Below the pieces are notes generated by a model, which saw only the letters and a list, made by a program, of their open reading frames with translations, searched no databases and had not been told where the DNA came from. Made by a program: the position numbers and the translations under genes. A stretch of DNA of 64,000 nucleotides from Sideroxydans sp. (lineage in GTDB: Bacteria > Pseudomonadota > Gammaproteobacteria > Burkholderiales > Gallionellaceae), in contig VMTA01000018.1 in NCBI GenBank assembly GCA_013791855.1, positions 53,659-117,658 on the forward strand, given 5' to 3'. Below, in pieces: positions 45,922 through 54,963 of the stretch. How positions within the stretch are numbered: the stretch's first letter is position 1; the number at the start of each line of letters is the position of its first letter.

Positions 45922-45956
45922 ATGCGCCCGCCGGTGTATGCCGGCGGGCGCATTTG
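45922..45956 (+). terminator. strong intercistronic hairpin between phnD and phnC
   Basis: Perfect 13-bp GC-rich stem (ATGCGCCCGCCGG/CCGGCGGGCGCAT) with a 6-base loop, followed only by TTGCTT. It lies 5 bases after phnD. A partial terminator or mRNA-stabilising hairpin would give more binding protein than ATPase/permease, a usual pattern in ABC operons. Confidence 0.7.
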
Positions 45957-45981
45957 CTTGGTCCTTGCAAAGGAAAAGACC

Positions 45982-46785
45982 ATGTTGAGATTCGATAGTG
46001 TCTACAAGCGTTTTCCGGATGGCACGGAAGCGATACGCAATATCTCATTGCACGTACCCAAAGGCCAGTTCTGTGTCGTACTCGGCCCATCGGGTGCCGG
46101 CAAATCGACCTTGCTGCGCATGCTCAACGGATTGTCACAGCCGACGGAAGGCAGTGTCCATCTGGCAGGCGAGCAGATCACCGAGCGATCGGTACAGCGG
46201 CTGCGCAAACGTGTCGCAACGGTGCACCAGCAATTCAATCTGACGCCGCGCATGTCGGTGGCGCTCAACGTACTGTCCGGCGCATTGCCGCAGGTCGCCC
46301 ATTGGCGTGCAGCGATAGGTCTGTTCCCGCCAGAGTTACGTCAGAAAGCCTGTCGCCTGCTGGATGAGGTGGGACTGACTCCCGAACATGTGAACCGCCG
46401 CGTCTCCGAACTGTCGGGCGGACAACAGCAGCGCGTCGGCATCGCGCGCGCCTTCATGATGGATCCGGCGGTATTGCTGGCCGACGAACCGGTCGCCAGC
46501 CTTGATCCGCGTATCAGTCGTGGCATCCTGGAATTGCTGCATCGACAATCGCGCAACCACGACACCACCGTGCTGTGCAGCCTGCACCAGCCCGAGCTGG
46601 CTCGCGAGTTCGGCGACCGCATCATCGCGGTCAATCAGGGACGTCTGGTGTTCGACGGCACGCCGGAGCAACTCACGGACCAAGTCTGTGAAGACCTGTA
46701 TCACGGAGCACTGGCTCACAAACACGACGTGCCGGAGGTGGATGAAGCCGAGTGCGAACCCGAACTGGAATTGGCTGCGGCCTGA
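45982..46785 (+). CDS. phnC: phosphonate ABC transporter ATPase PhnC
   Basis: 267 residues from ATG 45982 (AAGGAAAAG upstream). Walker A GPSGAGKST, Q-loop VHQQFNL, signature LSGGQQQRVGIARAF, Walker B VLLADEPVASLD, and switch His in CSLHQPEL. Cytoplasmic ATPase energising PhnE. Frame extension to 45922 would run through the upstream hairpin. Confidence 0.93.
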   Translation: MLRFDSVYKRFPDGTEAIRNISLHVPKGQFCVVLGPSGAGKSTLLRMLNGLSQPTEGSVHLAGEQITERSVQRLRKRVATVHQQFNLTPRMSVALNVLSGALPQVAHWRAAIGLFPPELRQKACRLLDEVGLTPEHVNRRVSELSGGQQQRVGIARAFMMDPAVLLADEPVASLDPRISRGILELLHRQSRNHDTTVLCSLHQPELAREFGDRIIAVNQGRLVFDGTPEQLTDQVCEDLYHGALAHKHDVPEVDEAECEPELELAAA

Positions 46786-46792
46786 GAAGAAC

Positions 46793-47806
46793 ATGATGAA
46801 AAACCTGTCAGTCAATCGCGATGCCAAATGGCATCTGAACCAGCCATATAACGCGCGACATCTGATGTTCGCCATCGTCGCCCTGTTGATACTCGCAGTC
46901 ACCGGGAGTCGCATGGAAGTGCCGCGCATGGTGCAGGAAACCGCGCAGGGTGTCGGCTATGTCGTTGGTCTGAACGAAGAGTCTTCCGTGGCTACCGGCG
47001 TGATGCGCATCGCCGAATCGATATGGCCGTTGCGCATCTCCGAAGAGATCGAGGTCTCGCGCATCGAGAACTTCGACCGCAACGATCTGCCCTGGCTGTC
47101 GCATGTGGAAGTCATCGAGTCGCGCACGCCGCACCTGAATACCGAGACACTACAACTGGAAGAGACCGTCGAGAGCAAGGAAGTGCTGGTCAAGCCGATC
47201 GGCTATCTGAGCCATGTGTTGCTCAAGATGCTGGAGACGCTGGAGATGGCACTGTGGGGGACGATATTGGCGGTCGCCCTGTCGATCCCGCTGGCATGTT
47301 TCGCCGCGGCCAACTATGCGCCCAACCGCTTCATCTACAACCTGGCGCGTTCCACCATCAGCCTGTTCCGCGCCATCCCGGAGCTGGTCAGTGCATTGTT
47401 CCTGGTGCTGGCCTTCGGCTTCGGTCCTATCGCCGGTTTCCTGGCGCTGGGCATCCATAGTGCGGGCTTTCTCGGCAAGTTCTATGCGGAAGACATAGAG
47501 AACGCCGACCGCGGCCCGCAGGAAGCGCTGCAATCCATCGGTGCTGGGCAGATCAAGACACTCTGGTACGGCGTGTTACCGCAAGTCTTGCCGCAGTACA
47601 TCGCCTACACGCTGTACATCCTCGATCGCAACATCCGCATGGCCACGGTGATCGGCATCGTCGGTGCGGGCGGCATCGGCCTTGAGCTGAAAGGGCGCTT
47701 CGACATGTTCAACTTCGACCACGTCGGCACCATTCTGGTGATCATCTTCCTGACCGTGATCATCCTCGACCAGTTCTCCGCGAGATTGCGAAGCCGGTTG
47801 ATGTAG
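46793..47806 (+). CDS. phnE: phosphonate ABC transporter permease PhnE
   Basis: 337 residues from ATG 46793 (or 46796). First helix (HLMFAIVALLILAVTG) is followed by a roughly 110-residue hydrophilic segment before the BPD_transp_1 domain with the EAA-like loop GPQEALQSIGAGQIKTLWYG. The family is usually 250-280 residues, so the periplasmic stretch is an enlargement. Starts 8 bases after phnC. Confidence 0.9.
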   Translation: MMKNLSVNRDAKWHLNQPYNARHLMFAIVALLILAVTGSRMEVPRMVQETAQGVGYVVGLNEESSVATGVMRIAESIWPLRISEEIEVSRIENFDRNDLPWLSHVEVIESRTPHLNTETLQLEETVESKEVLVKPIGYLSHVLLKMLETLEMALWGTILAVALSIPLACFAAANYAPNRFIYNLARSTISLFRAIPELVSALFLVLAFGFGPIAGFLALGIHSAGFLGKFYAEDIENADRGPQEALQSIGAGQIKTLWYGVLPQVLPQYIAYTLYILDRNIRMATVIGIVGAGGIGLELKGRFDMFNFDHVGTILVIIFLTVIILDQFSARLRSRLM

Positions 47807-47811
47807 TGGTT

Positions 47812-47833
47812 CCTGCCTGTTTTTACAGGCAGG
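47812..47833. repeat. hairpin between phnE and phnG
   Basis: CCTGCCTGT (47812-47820) pairs perfectly with ACAGGCAGG (47825-47833) around TTTT. No T run follows, so termination may be weak. It marks the boundary between uptake and C-P lyase genes. Confidence 0.6.
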
Positions 47834-47849
47834 GAAAAGCGAACTTGTA

Positions 47850-47859
47850 TAGACATCTA
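47850..47859. promoter_or_regulatory. putative PhnF operator 2 (TAGACATCTA)
   Basis: Same 10-mer as at 44204, here 30 bases before the preferred phnG start. Its presence implies a second PhnF-controlled promoter for phnG-P. Confidence 0.6.
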
Positions 47860-47888
47860 ACGACATGGCAGCACAAGGAAGACTGGAT

Positions 47889-48353
47889 ATGAATGTAGCA
47901 AGAAAAGAATGGCCCGCCGCGTTGTGCGCACTGCCCGCCACCGAAGTGAAGCATCTGGCGAACGTATTGTCGGGCGAACTGGAAGTGCGCGATGTCGCAT
48001 TGCCGCATGCCGGACTGGGTTTGCTCAACCTGCGCGACGGTGCGTTCGAAGAATCGTATTTCATCGGTGAGATACCGGTGGCGCGTGCCGAAGTGATCGT
48101 GCGCACGGCGGGCGGACTCGAAGAGCGCGGCGGTGCGTTGATCGTGGACGACCGCGCACAGTTCGCTCGTTCCATCGCCATCCTCGATGCGGTGATGGCC
48201 GGCAAGTTGCCGGGGAGCGTACCGGCGATGGCATTGGTACAGCGCGGCATGGAAGTGCGCCAGCAAAAACAAATCGAACGCAAAAAACTACTGACCGCGA
48301 CCCGAGTGGATTTCTCGCTACTGGGACAAGAGGACGACGAAGATGAAGAATGA
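47889..48353 (+). CDS. phnG: C-P lyase subunit PhnG
   Basis: 154 residues from ATG 47889, preceded by AAGGAAGA; ATG 47865 is an in-frame alternative that begins almost on the operator. Alpha-helical subunit of the PhnGHIJ core. VRTAGGLEERGGALIVDD and SIAILDAVMAGKLP fit the family. Overlaps phnH. Confidence 0.92.
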   Translation: MNVARKEWPAALCALPATEVKHLANVLSGELEVRDVALPHAGLGLLNLRDGAFEESYFIGEIPVARAEVIVRTAGGLEERGGALIVDDRAQFARSIAILDAVMAGKLPGSVPAMALVQRGMEVRQQKQIERKKLLTATRVDFSLLGQEDDEDEE

Positions 48354-48921
48354 AATGACCATGGTCGAAGTCGACATCTGGCATCCGGCACAACAACAGC
48401 AAATGTTCCGCAGTCTGCTGGACGCGTTCAGTTATCCCGGTCGCATCCAGACCTGCTCGCAACAGGCAGAGCCAAGCTTGGCATTGCTGGCTGCACTGCT
48501 GGACGGCCAGACCACTTTGTCTGACCCGCAAGATATGTTGGAAGAATCCATCTGGCCGAAACTGGAAGCGCAGCGCGTGCCATCCGAACTGGCCGCCTTC
48601 GTCTTGCTGGACGGCAGCCACGCACCTGAGTTTGTGCCCAGCCTCGGCACATTGGAAGAACCGGAAGGCGGTGCGACCCTGTTGTTGCGCGTCGCGTCGC
48701 TGCATGACGACGACTCCGCTGTACTACGCATGCGACTGAGTGGTCCCGGTATCCGTGAAGCGGTCAGCATCAGCGTGGACGGATTGCATCAAGACTGGAT
48801 AGACGCACGCAATGACTGGGTGAGCAGCTTCCCGCTCGGCGTGGAGCTGGTGCTGTGCGATGCAAAAAATTTCGTCGCGCTGCCGCGCACTACCCGCATT
48901 GAGATCGGAGGTGCAGCATGA
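48343..48921 (+). CDS. phnH: C-P lyase subunit PhnH
   Basis: 192 residues, close to the E. coli protein. QQQMFRSLLDAFSYPGRI matches the PhnH N-terminus, and FPLGVELVLCD the later conserved strand. In-frame ATGs at 48355 and 48361 are possible starts. It binds PhnG/I/J in the core complex and overlaps phnI by 4 bases. Confidence 0.93.
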   Translation: MKNEMTMVEVDIWHPAQQQQMFRSLLDAFSYPGRIQTCSQQAEPSLALLAALLDGQTTLSDPQDMLEESIWPKLEAQRVPSELAAFVLLDGSHAPEFVPSLGTLEEPEGGATLLLRVASLHDDDSAVLRMRLSGPGIREAVSISVDGLHQDWIDARNDWVSSFPLGVELVLCDAKNFVALPRTTRIEIGGAA

Positions 48922-50030
48922 GTTACGTTGCGATCAAGGGCGGAAAAGCTGCCATCGACGGTGCCGCCGCCGCCACCGACTACCTGCGTTGCAAAGGCTC
49001 ACTGGACGAACCGCTGACACTGGCGATGATCGAGGAGCAGTTGCGTTTGCTCACTTCGCGCGTGGTGTCCGAAGGCGGTCTGTACCACCCGCGTCTGGCC
49101 GCACTCGCACTCAAACAATTCCAGGGCGACACGCTGGAAGCGGCATTCGCATTGCGCGCTTACCGTTCCACCAAACCGCGTCTGCTCGAGACGCCGGTGC
49201 AGGACACCGCGAACATGCGCTGCATCCGCCGCATCTCTTCCGCGTTCAAAGAAGTACCGGGTGGCCAGTATCTGGGCGCGACGTATGACTACGCATTGCG
49301 TCTGCTGCAACTCGATCTTGCCAACGAAGACCCGGCGGCGTTCAAAGCCGTGGCGCAAAGTTTCCTGCAAGACACGCCGGATAGCGAAGTGCCAGACAAC
49401 TTCCCCAAGGTGATCGACGCACTGCGCGCCGAAGGTCTGCTGCCACCGGTCACACCGAGTCGTGCTGCTGCCTTCGATATCACGCGCGATCCGCTGGTTT
49501 TTCCGGTGCCGCGTTCCGCCGCACTGGCAACGATGGCGCGCTCCGAGACAGGCGGCCTGCTGGCGATGGCGTATTCCAACATGCGCGGTTACGGCGACGT
49601 ACACCCAACGGTGGCGGAGCTGCGCGTCGGTTATCTACCGGTGATGTTGCCGCACCCGGTGACGGGCGAATTGATGGAAGCGGGCGAAGTGCTGGTCACC
49701 GAATGTGAAGTGGTGGCGATGTACGAAGGCACGAATGGCGACGAGCTGCCCACCTTCACGCTCGGCTACGGCGCGTGCTTCGGTCACAACGAAGTGAAGG
49801 CGATCAGCATGGCGATCCTCGACCGTGCTCTGCAAAAAGGCATGCAGGACGGCCCCACCAATCCTTCGGAAGACCCCGAGTTCGTGTTGCTGCATGTGGA
49901 TGGTGTGGATTCGATGGGCTTCGCCTCGCACTATAAGATGCCGCACTACGTGACCTTCCAGTCGGATATGGACCGTCTGCGCACCACGCAACAGAAGATG
50001 CAGCAGCAGGACACGGAGGCCACGGCATGA
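48918..50030 (+). CDS. phnI: C-P lyase subunit PhnI
   Basis: 370 residues. Nucleosidase-like subunit that swaps adenine of ATP for phosphonate with PhnGHL. ISMAILDRALQKGM, ASHYKMPHYVTFQSD near the C-terminus and MAYSNMRGYGDVHP are typical. Overlaps phnH and phnJ by 4 bases each. Confidence 0.95.
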   Translation: MSYVAIKGGKAAIDGAAAATDYLRCKGSLDEPLTLAMIEEQLRLLTSRVVSEGGLYHPRLAALALKQFQGDTLEAAFALRAYRSTKPRLLETPVQDTANMRCIRRISSAFKEVPGGQYLGATYDYALRLLQLDLANEDPAAFKAVAQSFLQDTPDSEVPDNFPKVIDALRAEGLLPPVTPSRAAAFDITRDPLVFPVPRSAALATMARSETGGLLAMAYSNMRGYGDVHPTVAELRVGYLPVMLPHPVTGELMEAGEVLVTECEVVAMYEGTNGDELPTFTLGYGACFGHNEVKAISMAILDRALQKGMQDGPTNPSEDPEFVLLHVDGVDSMGFASHYKMPHYVTFQSDMDRLRTTQQKMQQQDTEATA

Positions 50031-50923
50031 ACGCACATTACGAATTGCCGCTGGAAGACGCGGGCTATTCCTTCGGCTTCCTCGACGAGTACGCCAAGAA
50101 GGAAGTGCGCCGCTGCATCCTGAAAGCGATCGCCATCCCCGGTTACCAGACGCCTTACGCATCGCGCGAGATGCCGATGGGGCGCGGCTTCGGCACCGGC
50201 GGTCTGCAACTCACCCTGTCGCTGATCGGCGCGGATGACACTTTGAAAGTGATCGACCAGGGTTCCGACGATTCCGTGAACGCGGTGAACCTGCGCCAGT
50301 TTGTGCAGCTCACCTGTCCCGGTGTGGCAGTCACCGAGAAGACGCAGGAAGCCACACTGATCCAGTCGCGTCACCGCATCCCCGAGAAGATGCTCACCGA
50401 GCAACAGATACTGGTGCTGCAAGTGCCGTATCCCGATGCGCTGGTGGTGGTCGAGCCTTCCGAAGCACGACGCAAAGTCATGCACGGCGAAGCGGACTAC
50501 TCGCGATTGCTGGTGAAGTTGTACGAGGACGTGGTGCGCTTCGACGAGATCACCATCTCGCACCGTTACCCCACACGCCTCAACGGCCATTATGTGATCG
50601 ACCCTTCACCCATCCCGCGCTGGGACGTGCCGCGTCTGCATCAGTCGCCCGCGCTGGTGCTGCTCGGTGCAGGTCGCGAGAAGAAAATCTATGCCGTGCC
50701 GCCGTACACCGTGGCCGAGCCGCTGGTGTTCGACGACATCGCCTTCCGCGTGGAAGATTTCCGCGACGCGAACGGCCAGCGCATCGCCTGCCGTTGCTGC
50801 GGTTCGACCGTGAGCTTCCTCGACGAACTCATCGACGATGCAGGCAACGTCACCCATCAATGCTCCGACTCGTCTTATTGCGAGGAAGAGCAGGAAACCA
50901 TCAGCGCGAGGAAGCAAGCATGA
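50027..50923 (+). CDS. phnJ: C-P lyase PhnJ (radical SAM)
   Basis: 298 residues. The catalytic subunit cleaves the C-P bond of ribose phosphonate-1-phosphate with a 4Fe-4S cluster. The C-terminal Cys set (CRCCGS, then CSDSSYC) gives the unusual cluster-binding spacing of the family. GRGFGTGGLQLTLS and QVPYPDALVVVEPS are conserved core blocks. Confidence 0.96.
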   Translation: MNAHYELPLEDAGYSFGFLDEYAKKEVRRCILKAIAIPGYQTPYASREMPMGRGFGTGGLQLTLSLIGADDTLKVIDQGSDDSVNAVNLRQFVQLTCPGVAVTEKTQEATLIQSRHRIPEKMLTEQQILVLQVPYPDALVVVEPSEARRKVMHGEADYSRLLVKLYEDVVRFDEITISHRYPTRLNGHYVIDPSPIPRWDVPRLHQSPALVLLGAGREKKIYAVPPYTVAEPLVFDDIAFRVEDFRDANGQRIACRCCGSTVSFLDELIDDAGNVTHQCSDSSYCEEEQETISARKQA

Positions 50924-51753
50924 GCAACAAGATATTGTCCGTGCGCGGCCTGTCGCGCATCCACGGCGAGCAGTGCCCGCTGTGCATCAGCAGCACCGGG
51001 CCGGAACACGACACCAACATCTGCCCGCACTGCGGCAGCGTGGTTGCCGCGCACGATGTGAACTTCGATCTGTATCGCGGCGAGATACTGGGCATCATCG
51101 GCGAGTCCGGCAGCGGCAAGTCGAGCACGGTGAAGATGCTGTATTTCGACGAGGAACCGACTGCTGGCAGTGCGACGTTCTATGACGGCGGCGTGCAGCA
51201 CGACATGTTCGCGCTCAACGCCGCGCAACAACGCAGCATGCGCAACAAGCGTTTCGGCATGGTGTATCAGAACCCGCATCTGGGTCTGAACTTCCAGATA
51301 TCGGCGGGCGGCAACATCGCCGAGCGTCTGTTGATGAGCGACCTGCGCCACTACGAAGAGATACGCACCCGTGCCGGTGACCTGCTGGCGCGCACCGAAG
51401 TGTCGCGCGCACGCATGGACAAGAATCCCAAGACCTTCTCCGGCGGTATGCAGCAACGCGTGCAGATCGCCAAGGCGCTGGCTACGCAACCACCGCTGTT
51501 GTTCCTGGACGAAGTCACCACCGGACTCGACCTGTCGGTGCAAGCCGCCATCCTCGATCTGATCCTGGAGATACAACACGAACTCGGCACCGCGATGATC
51601 GTGGTCACCCACGACTTGGGCGTGATCCGCTTATTGGCCGGTCGCACGCTGGTGATGAAACACGGCCGCGTCATCGGGTCCGGCCTCACCGATCAAATCC
51701 TGGAAGACCCGCAGCACGCCTATACCCAGCGGCTGGTGGCATCCGCATTGTGA
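50920..51753 (+). CDS. phnK: C-P lyase ABC-type ATPase PhnK
   Basis: 277 residues from ATG 50920, overlapping phnJ as ATGA. Walker A GESGSGKSS, signature FSGGMQQRVQIAKAL, Walker B LLFLDEVTTGLD. Before Walker A lies a four-Cys insert, CPLC (19-22) and CPHC (35-38), that could bind zinc and is absent from the E. coli protein. PhnK docks on the PhnGHIJ core. Confidence 0.94.
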   Translation: MSNKILSVRGLSRIHGEQCPLCISSTGPEHDTNICPHCGSVVAAHDVNFDLYRGEILGIIGESGSGKSSTVKMLYFDEEPTAGSATFYDGGVQHDMFALNAAQQRSMRNKRFGMVYQNPHLGLNFQISAGGNIAERLLMSDLRHYEEIRTRAGDLLARTEVSRARMDKNPKTFSGGMQQRVQIAKALATQPPLLFLDEVTTGLDLSVQAAILDLILEIQHELGTAMIVVTHDLGVIRLLAGRTLVMKHGRVIGSGLTDQILEDPQHAYTQRLVASAL

Positions 51754-51754
51754 G

Positions 51755-52483
51755 ATGAATATGAATACAGCCCTCCTCGATATCCAGAACTACGGCAAGA
51801 CCTTCCGTCTGCACGAGCGCGACATATCCATCCCGTCCGCTTCGCATGTGAACCTGAGCGTGTATCCCGGCAAGCTCACCGCGCTGATCGGCCCGACCGG
51901 CGCGGGCAAATCCTCGGTGCTCAAAGGTGTGTACCGCACCTACCTGCCCAGCGCCGGAAGCATCCTTTTTCGCACCGCCGCAGGCGAGATCGTCGATCTG
52001 GCACAGGCCGACGAACATCGCATACTGGAACTGCGCAAGACCGAGATCGGTTTCGTCACCCAGTTCCTGCACTGCCTGCCGCGCAAGTCTGCGCTGGATG
52101 TGGTGGCCGAGCCGCTGTTCGCGCGCGGCGTACCTGCCGAAGAGGCGCGCGGACACGCCGCAGATCTGCTGGCGCAACTTGCCGTGCCCGCTCATCTGTG
52201 GAACGTGCCGCCCGCCACCTTCTCCGGCGGCGAGAAACAGCGCGTGAATCTGGCGCGCGGCCTGATCGCGCAACCGCGCCTACTGTTGCTGGATGAACCC
52301 ACTGCCAGTCTCGACCCTGCCACCACCGAGCGCGTGGTCGCGCACATCGAGACATTGAAAGACACCGGCATCGCCATGCTGGCCATCTTCCACCACCCTG
52401 ATCTGGTGAAGCGGCTGGCAGATGATGTCATCGAACTGTCACCCCCTGTCGCTATCGTGGAACCCGAAGAGGAAATCGCATGA
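51755..52483 (+). CDS. phnL: C-P lyase ABC-type ATPase PhnL
   Basis: 242 residues. Walker A GPTGAGKSS, signature FSGGEKQRVNLARGL, Walker B LLLLDEPTASLD. PhnL supports formation of the ribose phosphonate triphosphate. Start 51755 or 51761. Overlaps phnM by 4 bases. Confidence 0.94.
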   Translation: MNMNTALLDIQNYGKTFRLHERDISIPSASHVNLSVYPGKLTALIGPTGAGKSSVLKGVYRTYLPSAGSILFRTAAGEIVDLAQADEHRILELRKTEIGFVTQFLHCLPRKSALDVVAEPLFARGVPAEEARGHAADLLAQLAVPAHLWNVPPATFSGGEKQRVNLARGLIAQPRLLLLDEPTASLDPATTERVVAHIETLKDTGIAMLAIFHHPDLVKRLADDVIELSPPVAIVEPEEEIA

Positions 52484-53640
52484 ACAAGCATTTTTACCTT
52501 ACCGGCGCGCAAGTCGTGCTGGAGAACGAGACACTACAAGACGCCGCAGTCCTCATCGCGGACGGCAACATTGTCGCTATTAATCCTGCCAGCAGCGAAG
52601 GCGCACAAGAGATCGATCTGCGCGGACAGACATTGATGCCGGGCATGATCGACCTGCACTGCGACGCGTTGGAAAAAGAAGCTGAGCCGCGTCCCGGTGT
52701 GCACTTCCCCTTCGACTTTGCCTGCGCGCAAGCCGACAAGCGCAACGCCGCGGCCGGCATCACCACCATCTATCACGCGCTGTCCTTCGCCAATGCCGAA
52801 CTGGGCGTGCGCAACAACGCCACCGCCGCCGAGCTGGCGCGTGCGGTGCATGCCTGGCAGCAACATGCATTGGTGGATAACCGCGTGCATGCCCGCTACG
52901 AGATCACCGACCCGACCGCACCGGAAGTGTTGAATGAATTGCTGGGCAATGACGAGATCCACCTGATGTCGTTCATGGATCACACGCCGGGGCAGGGACA
53001 GTTCAAGAGTATCGATGCCTACCGCAGTTTCCAGGCGCGCACCTACAAGAAGGACGAAGCCGAGTTCGAAGCGCTGCTCGCCGACAAGCTGGCACAGGGC
53101 GCGGGCGCCGAGGGCCGCATGCAACAACTGGCGCAGTACGCACGCGAACTCGGCATCCCGCTCGCCAGTCACGACGACGACCGCCCCGAGAAAGTTGACG
53201 TGGTGAAGGGACTGGGTGTGACCGTGTCCGAATTCCCCATCAATATCGAGACTGCCATCGCCGCACGCGCCGCCGGTCTGTCCACCCTGTTCGGCGCACC
53301 GAACGTGGTGCGCGGCAAATCGCAATCCGGTTCCATGCGCGCGCTGGATGCGGTACGCGATGGCGTTGCCGATTGTCTGTGCGGCGATTATTCACCTGCC
53401 GCGCTGCTGCCCGCCGTGTTGCAACTGCCTGAACTGGCTGGCATCAAACTGCATCATGCCGTGGCACTGGTCACCTGCAACCCGGCGCGCGCCGTTAGCT
53501 TGAACGACCGGGGTTCCATCGCAGTCGGCAAGCGTGCCGACCTGTTGGCCGTGCGCTATCTCGGCGGTCTGCCGCAAGTGTCGCGCGTGTGGTCGGCAGG
53601 ACTGCCGGTGATGACGCTCGCTTTCGATCACGGTGTCTGA
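52480..53640 (+). CDS. phnM: triphosphate diphosphohydrolase PhnM
   Basis: 386-residue amidohydrolase that removes diphosphate from the ribose phosphonate triphosphate. DLHCDALEKEAEPRPGVHFP carries metal ligands specific to PhnM, MSFMDHTPGQGQF and ASHDDDRPEKV carry further His/Asp ligands. Located between phnL and phnN as expected. Confidence 0.95.
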   Translation: MNKHFYLTGAQVVLENETLQDAAVLIADGNIVAINPASSEGAQEIDLRGQTLMPGMIDLHCDALEKEAEPRPGVHFPFDFACAQADKRNAAAGITTIYHALSFANAELGVRNNATAAELARAVHAWQQHALVDNRVHARYEITDPTAPEVLNELLGNDEIHLMSFMDHTPGQGQFKSIDAYRSFQARTYKKDEAEFEALLADKLAQGAGAEGRMQQLAQYARELGIPLASHDDDRPEKVDVVKGLGVTVSEFPINIETAIAARAAGLSTLFGAPNVVRGKSQSGSMRALDAVRDGVADCLCGDYSPAALLPAVLQLPELAGIKLHHAVALVTCNPARAVSLNDRGSIAVGKRADLLAVRYLGGLPQVSRVWSAGLPVMTLAFDHGV

Positions 53641-53641
53641 G

Positions 53642-54205
53642 ATGAGCGGCGTCCTGCTCTATGTCATAGGCGCATCCGGTTCTGGCAAGGACAGCCTGAT
53701 GCAACACGCACGCTTCAAACTGGCGCAGGATGCCAACGTGGTGTTCGCCCACCGCTATATCACCCGTCCGGCGGATGCCGGCGGCGAGAACCATGTGGCG
53801 CTGAGCGAGGACGAATTTGAATCGCGTGTGGCGCAGAAACTGTTTCCGCTGCACTGGCACAGTCACGGTCTGCGCTACGGCATCGGCTGTGAACTGAATC
53901 ACTGGCTGGCGAAGGGGCTGACCGTGATCCTTAACGGTTCGCGTGCCTATCTGCACGAAGCCTCGCGCCGCTACCCGGAACTGGTGCCGGTGCTGATCGA
54001 GGTGTCGCCCGCGGTGCTGCGCGAACGACTGCAGGGACGCGGACGCGAGAGCGTGGAAGACATCGAATCAAGGTTGCGCCGAGCAGGCGAGTTCGACACC
54101 CTGCAACACGGCAGACTGGTGCGTTTTCGCAACGATGACGCGCTGGAGAGGACAGGCACCGAGTTCGTCGAACTCATCCGCAGTCACGAGAAGGTGGCGC
54201 TGTGA
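53642..54205 (+). CDS. phnN: ribose 1,5-bisphosphokinase PhnN
   Basis: 187 residues from ATG 53642 (GTG 53633 adds three). P-loop VIGASGSGKDSLMQ, guanylate-kinase-like core with FAHRYITRPAD. It converts ribose 1,5-bisphosphate to PRPP, the final step of the pathway. Overlaps phnP by 4 bases. Confidence 0.93.
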   Translation: MSGVLLYVIGASGSGKDSLMQHARFKLAQDANVVFAHRYITRPADAGGENHVALSEDEFESRVAQKLFPLHWHSHGLRYGIGCELNHWLAKGLTVILNGSRAYLHEASRRYPELVPVLIEVSPAVLRERLQGRGRESVEDIESRLRRAGEFDTLQHGRLVRFRNDDALERTGTEFVELIRSHEKVAL

Positions 54206-54963
54206 GGCTCACCTTTCTCGGCACCGGTGCCGCCGGTGGTGTGCCACTGTGGGGTTGCGATTGCGCGGTGTGCGCGCGGGCGCGGGTCGACCTCAGCGCG
54301 CGCCGCCAGCCGAACTGCGCGCTGCTGGAAGCGGGCGGCACGCGCTTGCTGATCGATGCGGGCGTGATGGATGTGGCCGAGCGGTTTCCGCCGGGCGCAC
54401 TGGACGCGGTGCTGGTCACGCATTTCCATGCCGACCATGTGCAGGGCTTGTTCCATCTGCGCTGGGGCAAGGGTGAACTGCAGGTGTATTCGCCGCACGA
54501 CAGTGAAGGCTGCGCCGATCTGTACAAATATCCCGGGCCCTTGCAGTTCACGCAACTCTCCAAGTTCGAGCAGATCGCGCTGGGCGATGTACGCATCACG
54601 GCGGTGCCGCTGGTGCATTCCAAGCCCACGCTGGGATATTGCATCGAGCATGACGGCGCACGACTGGCCTATCTTTCCGATTGCCGCGAACTGCCGCCCG
54701 CAACGCTGGAGTTCCTGCAACGCTGGCAGCCGCACACCCTCTGTCTGGATTGCACCTTCCCGCCCGGCGCGCCGGAACCGCGCAACCATTTCGATCTGCT
54801 GGAAGCCATCGCTATTGCGCAGAATCTTCCGAACTGCGAGACGGTGCTGATGCACATCGGCCACAAGCTGGATGCCTGGTTGCTGGATAGACCCGATGCG
54901 TTGCCGGACGGTATGACGCTGGCGCGCGACGGCGAGACAGTGGTCTGCATTCCCACTTCATGA
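54202..54963 (+). CDS. phnP: phosphoribosyl 1,2-cyclic phosphate phosphodiesterase PhnP
   Basis: 253-residue metallo-beta-lactamase-fold enzyme from GTG 54202. TFLGTGAAGGVPLWGCDC, THFHADHVQGLF and YLSDCRELP are metal-binding motifs. It opens the cyclic ribose phosphate produced by PhnJ. Overlaps phnN and the EamA gene. Confidence 0.93.
   Translation: MRLTFLGTGAAGGVPLWGCDCAVCARARVDLSARRQPNCALLEAGGTRLLIDAGVMDVAERFPPGALDAVLVTHFHADHVQGLFHLRWGKGELQVYSPHDSEGCADLYKYPGPLQFTQLSKFEQIALGDVRITAVPLVHSKPTLGYCIEHDGARLAYLSDCRELPPATLEFLQRWQPHTLCLDCTFPPGAPEPRNHFDLLEAIAIAQNLPNCETVLMHIGHKLDAWLLDRPDALPDGMTLARDGETVVCIPTS

Noticed and set aside
45922..45956. Full terminator ending the phnF-D transcript
   Set aside because: No T run follows, and phnC-E has no evident promoter of its own.
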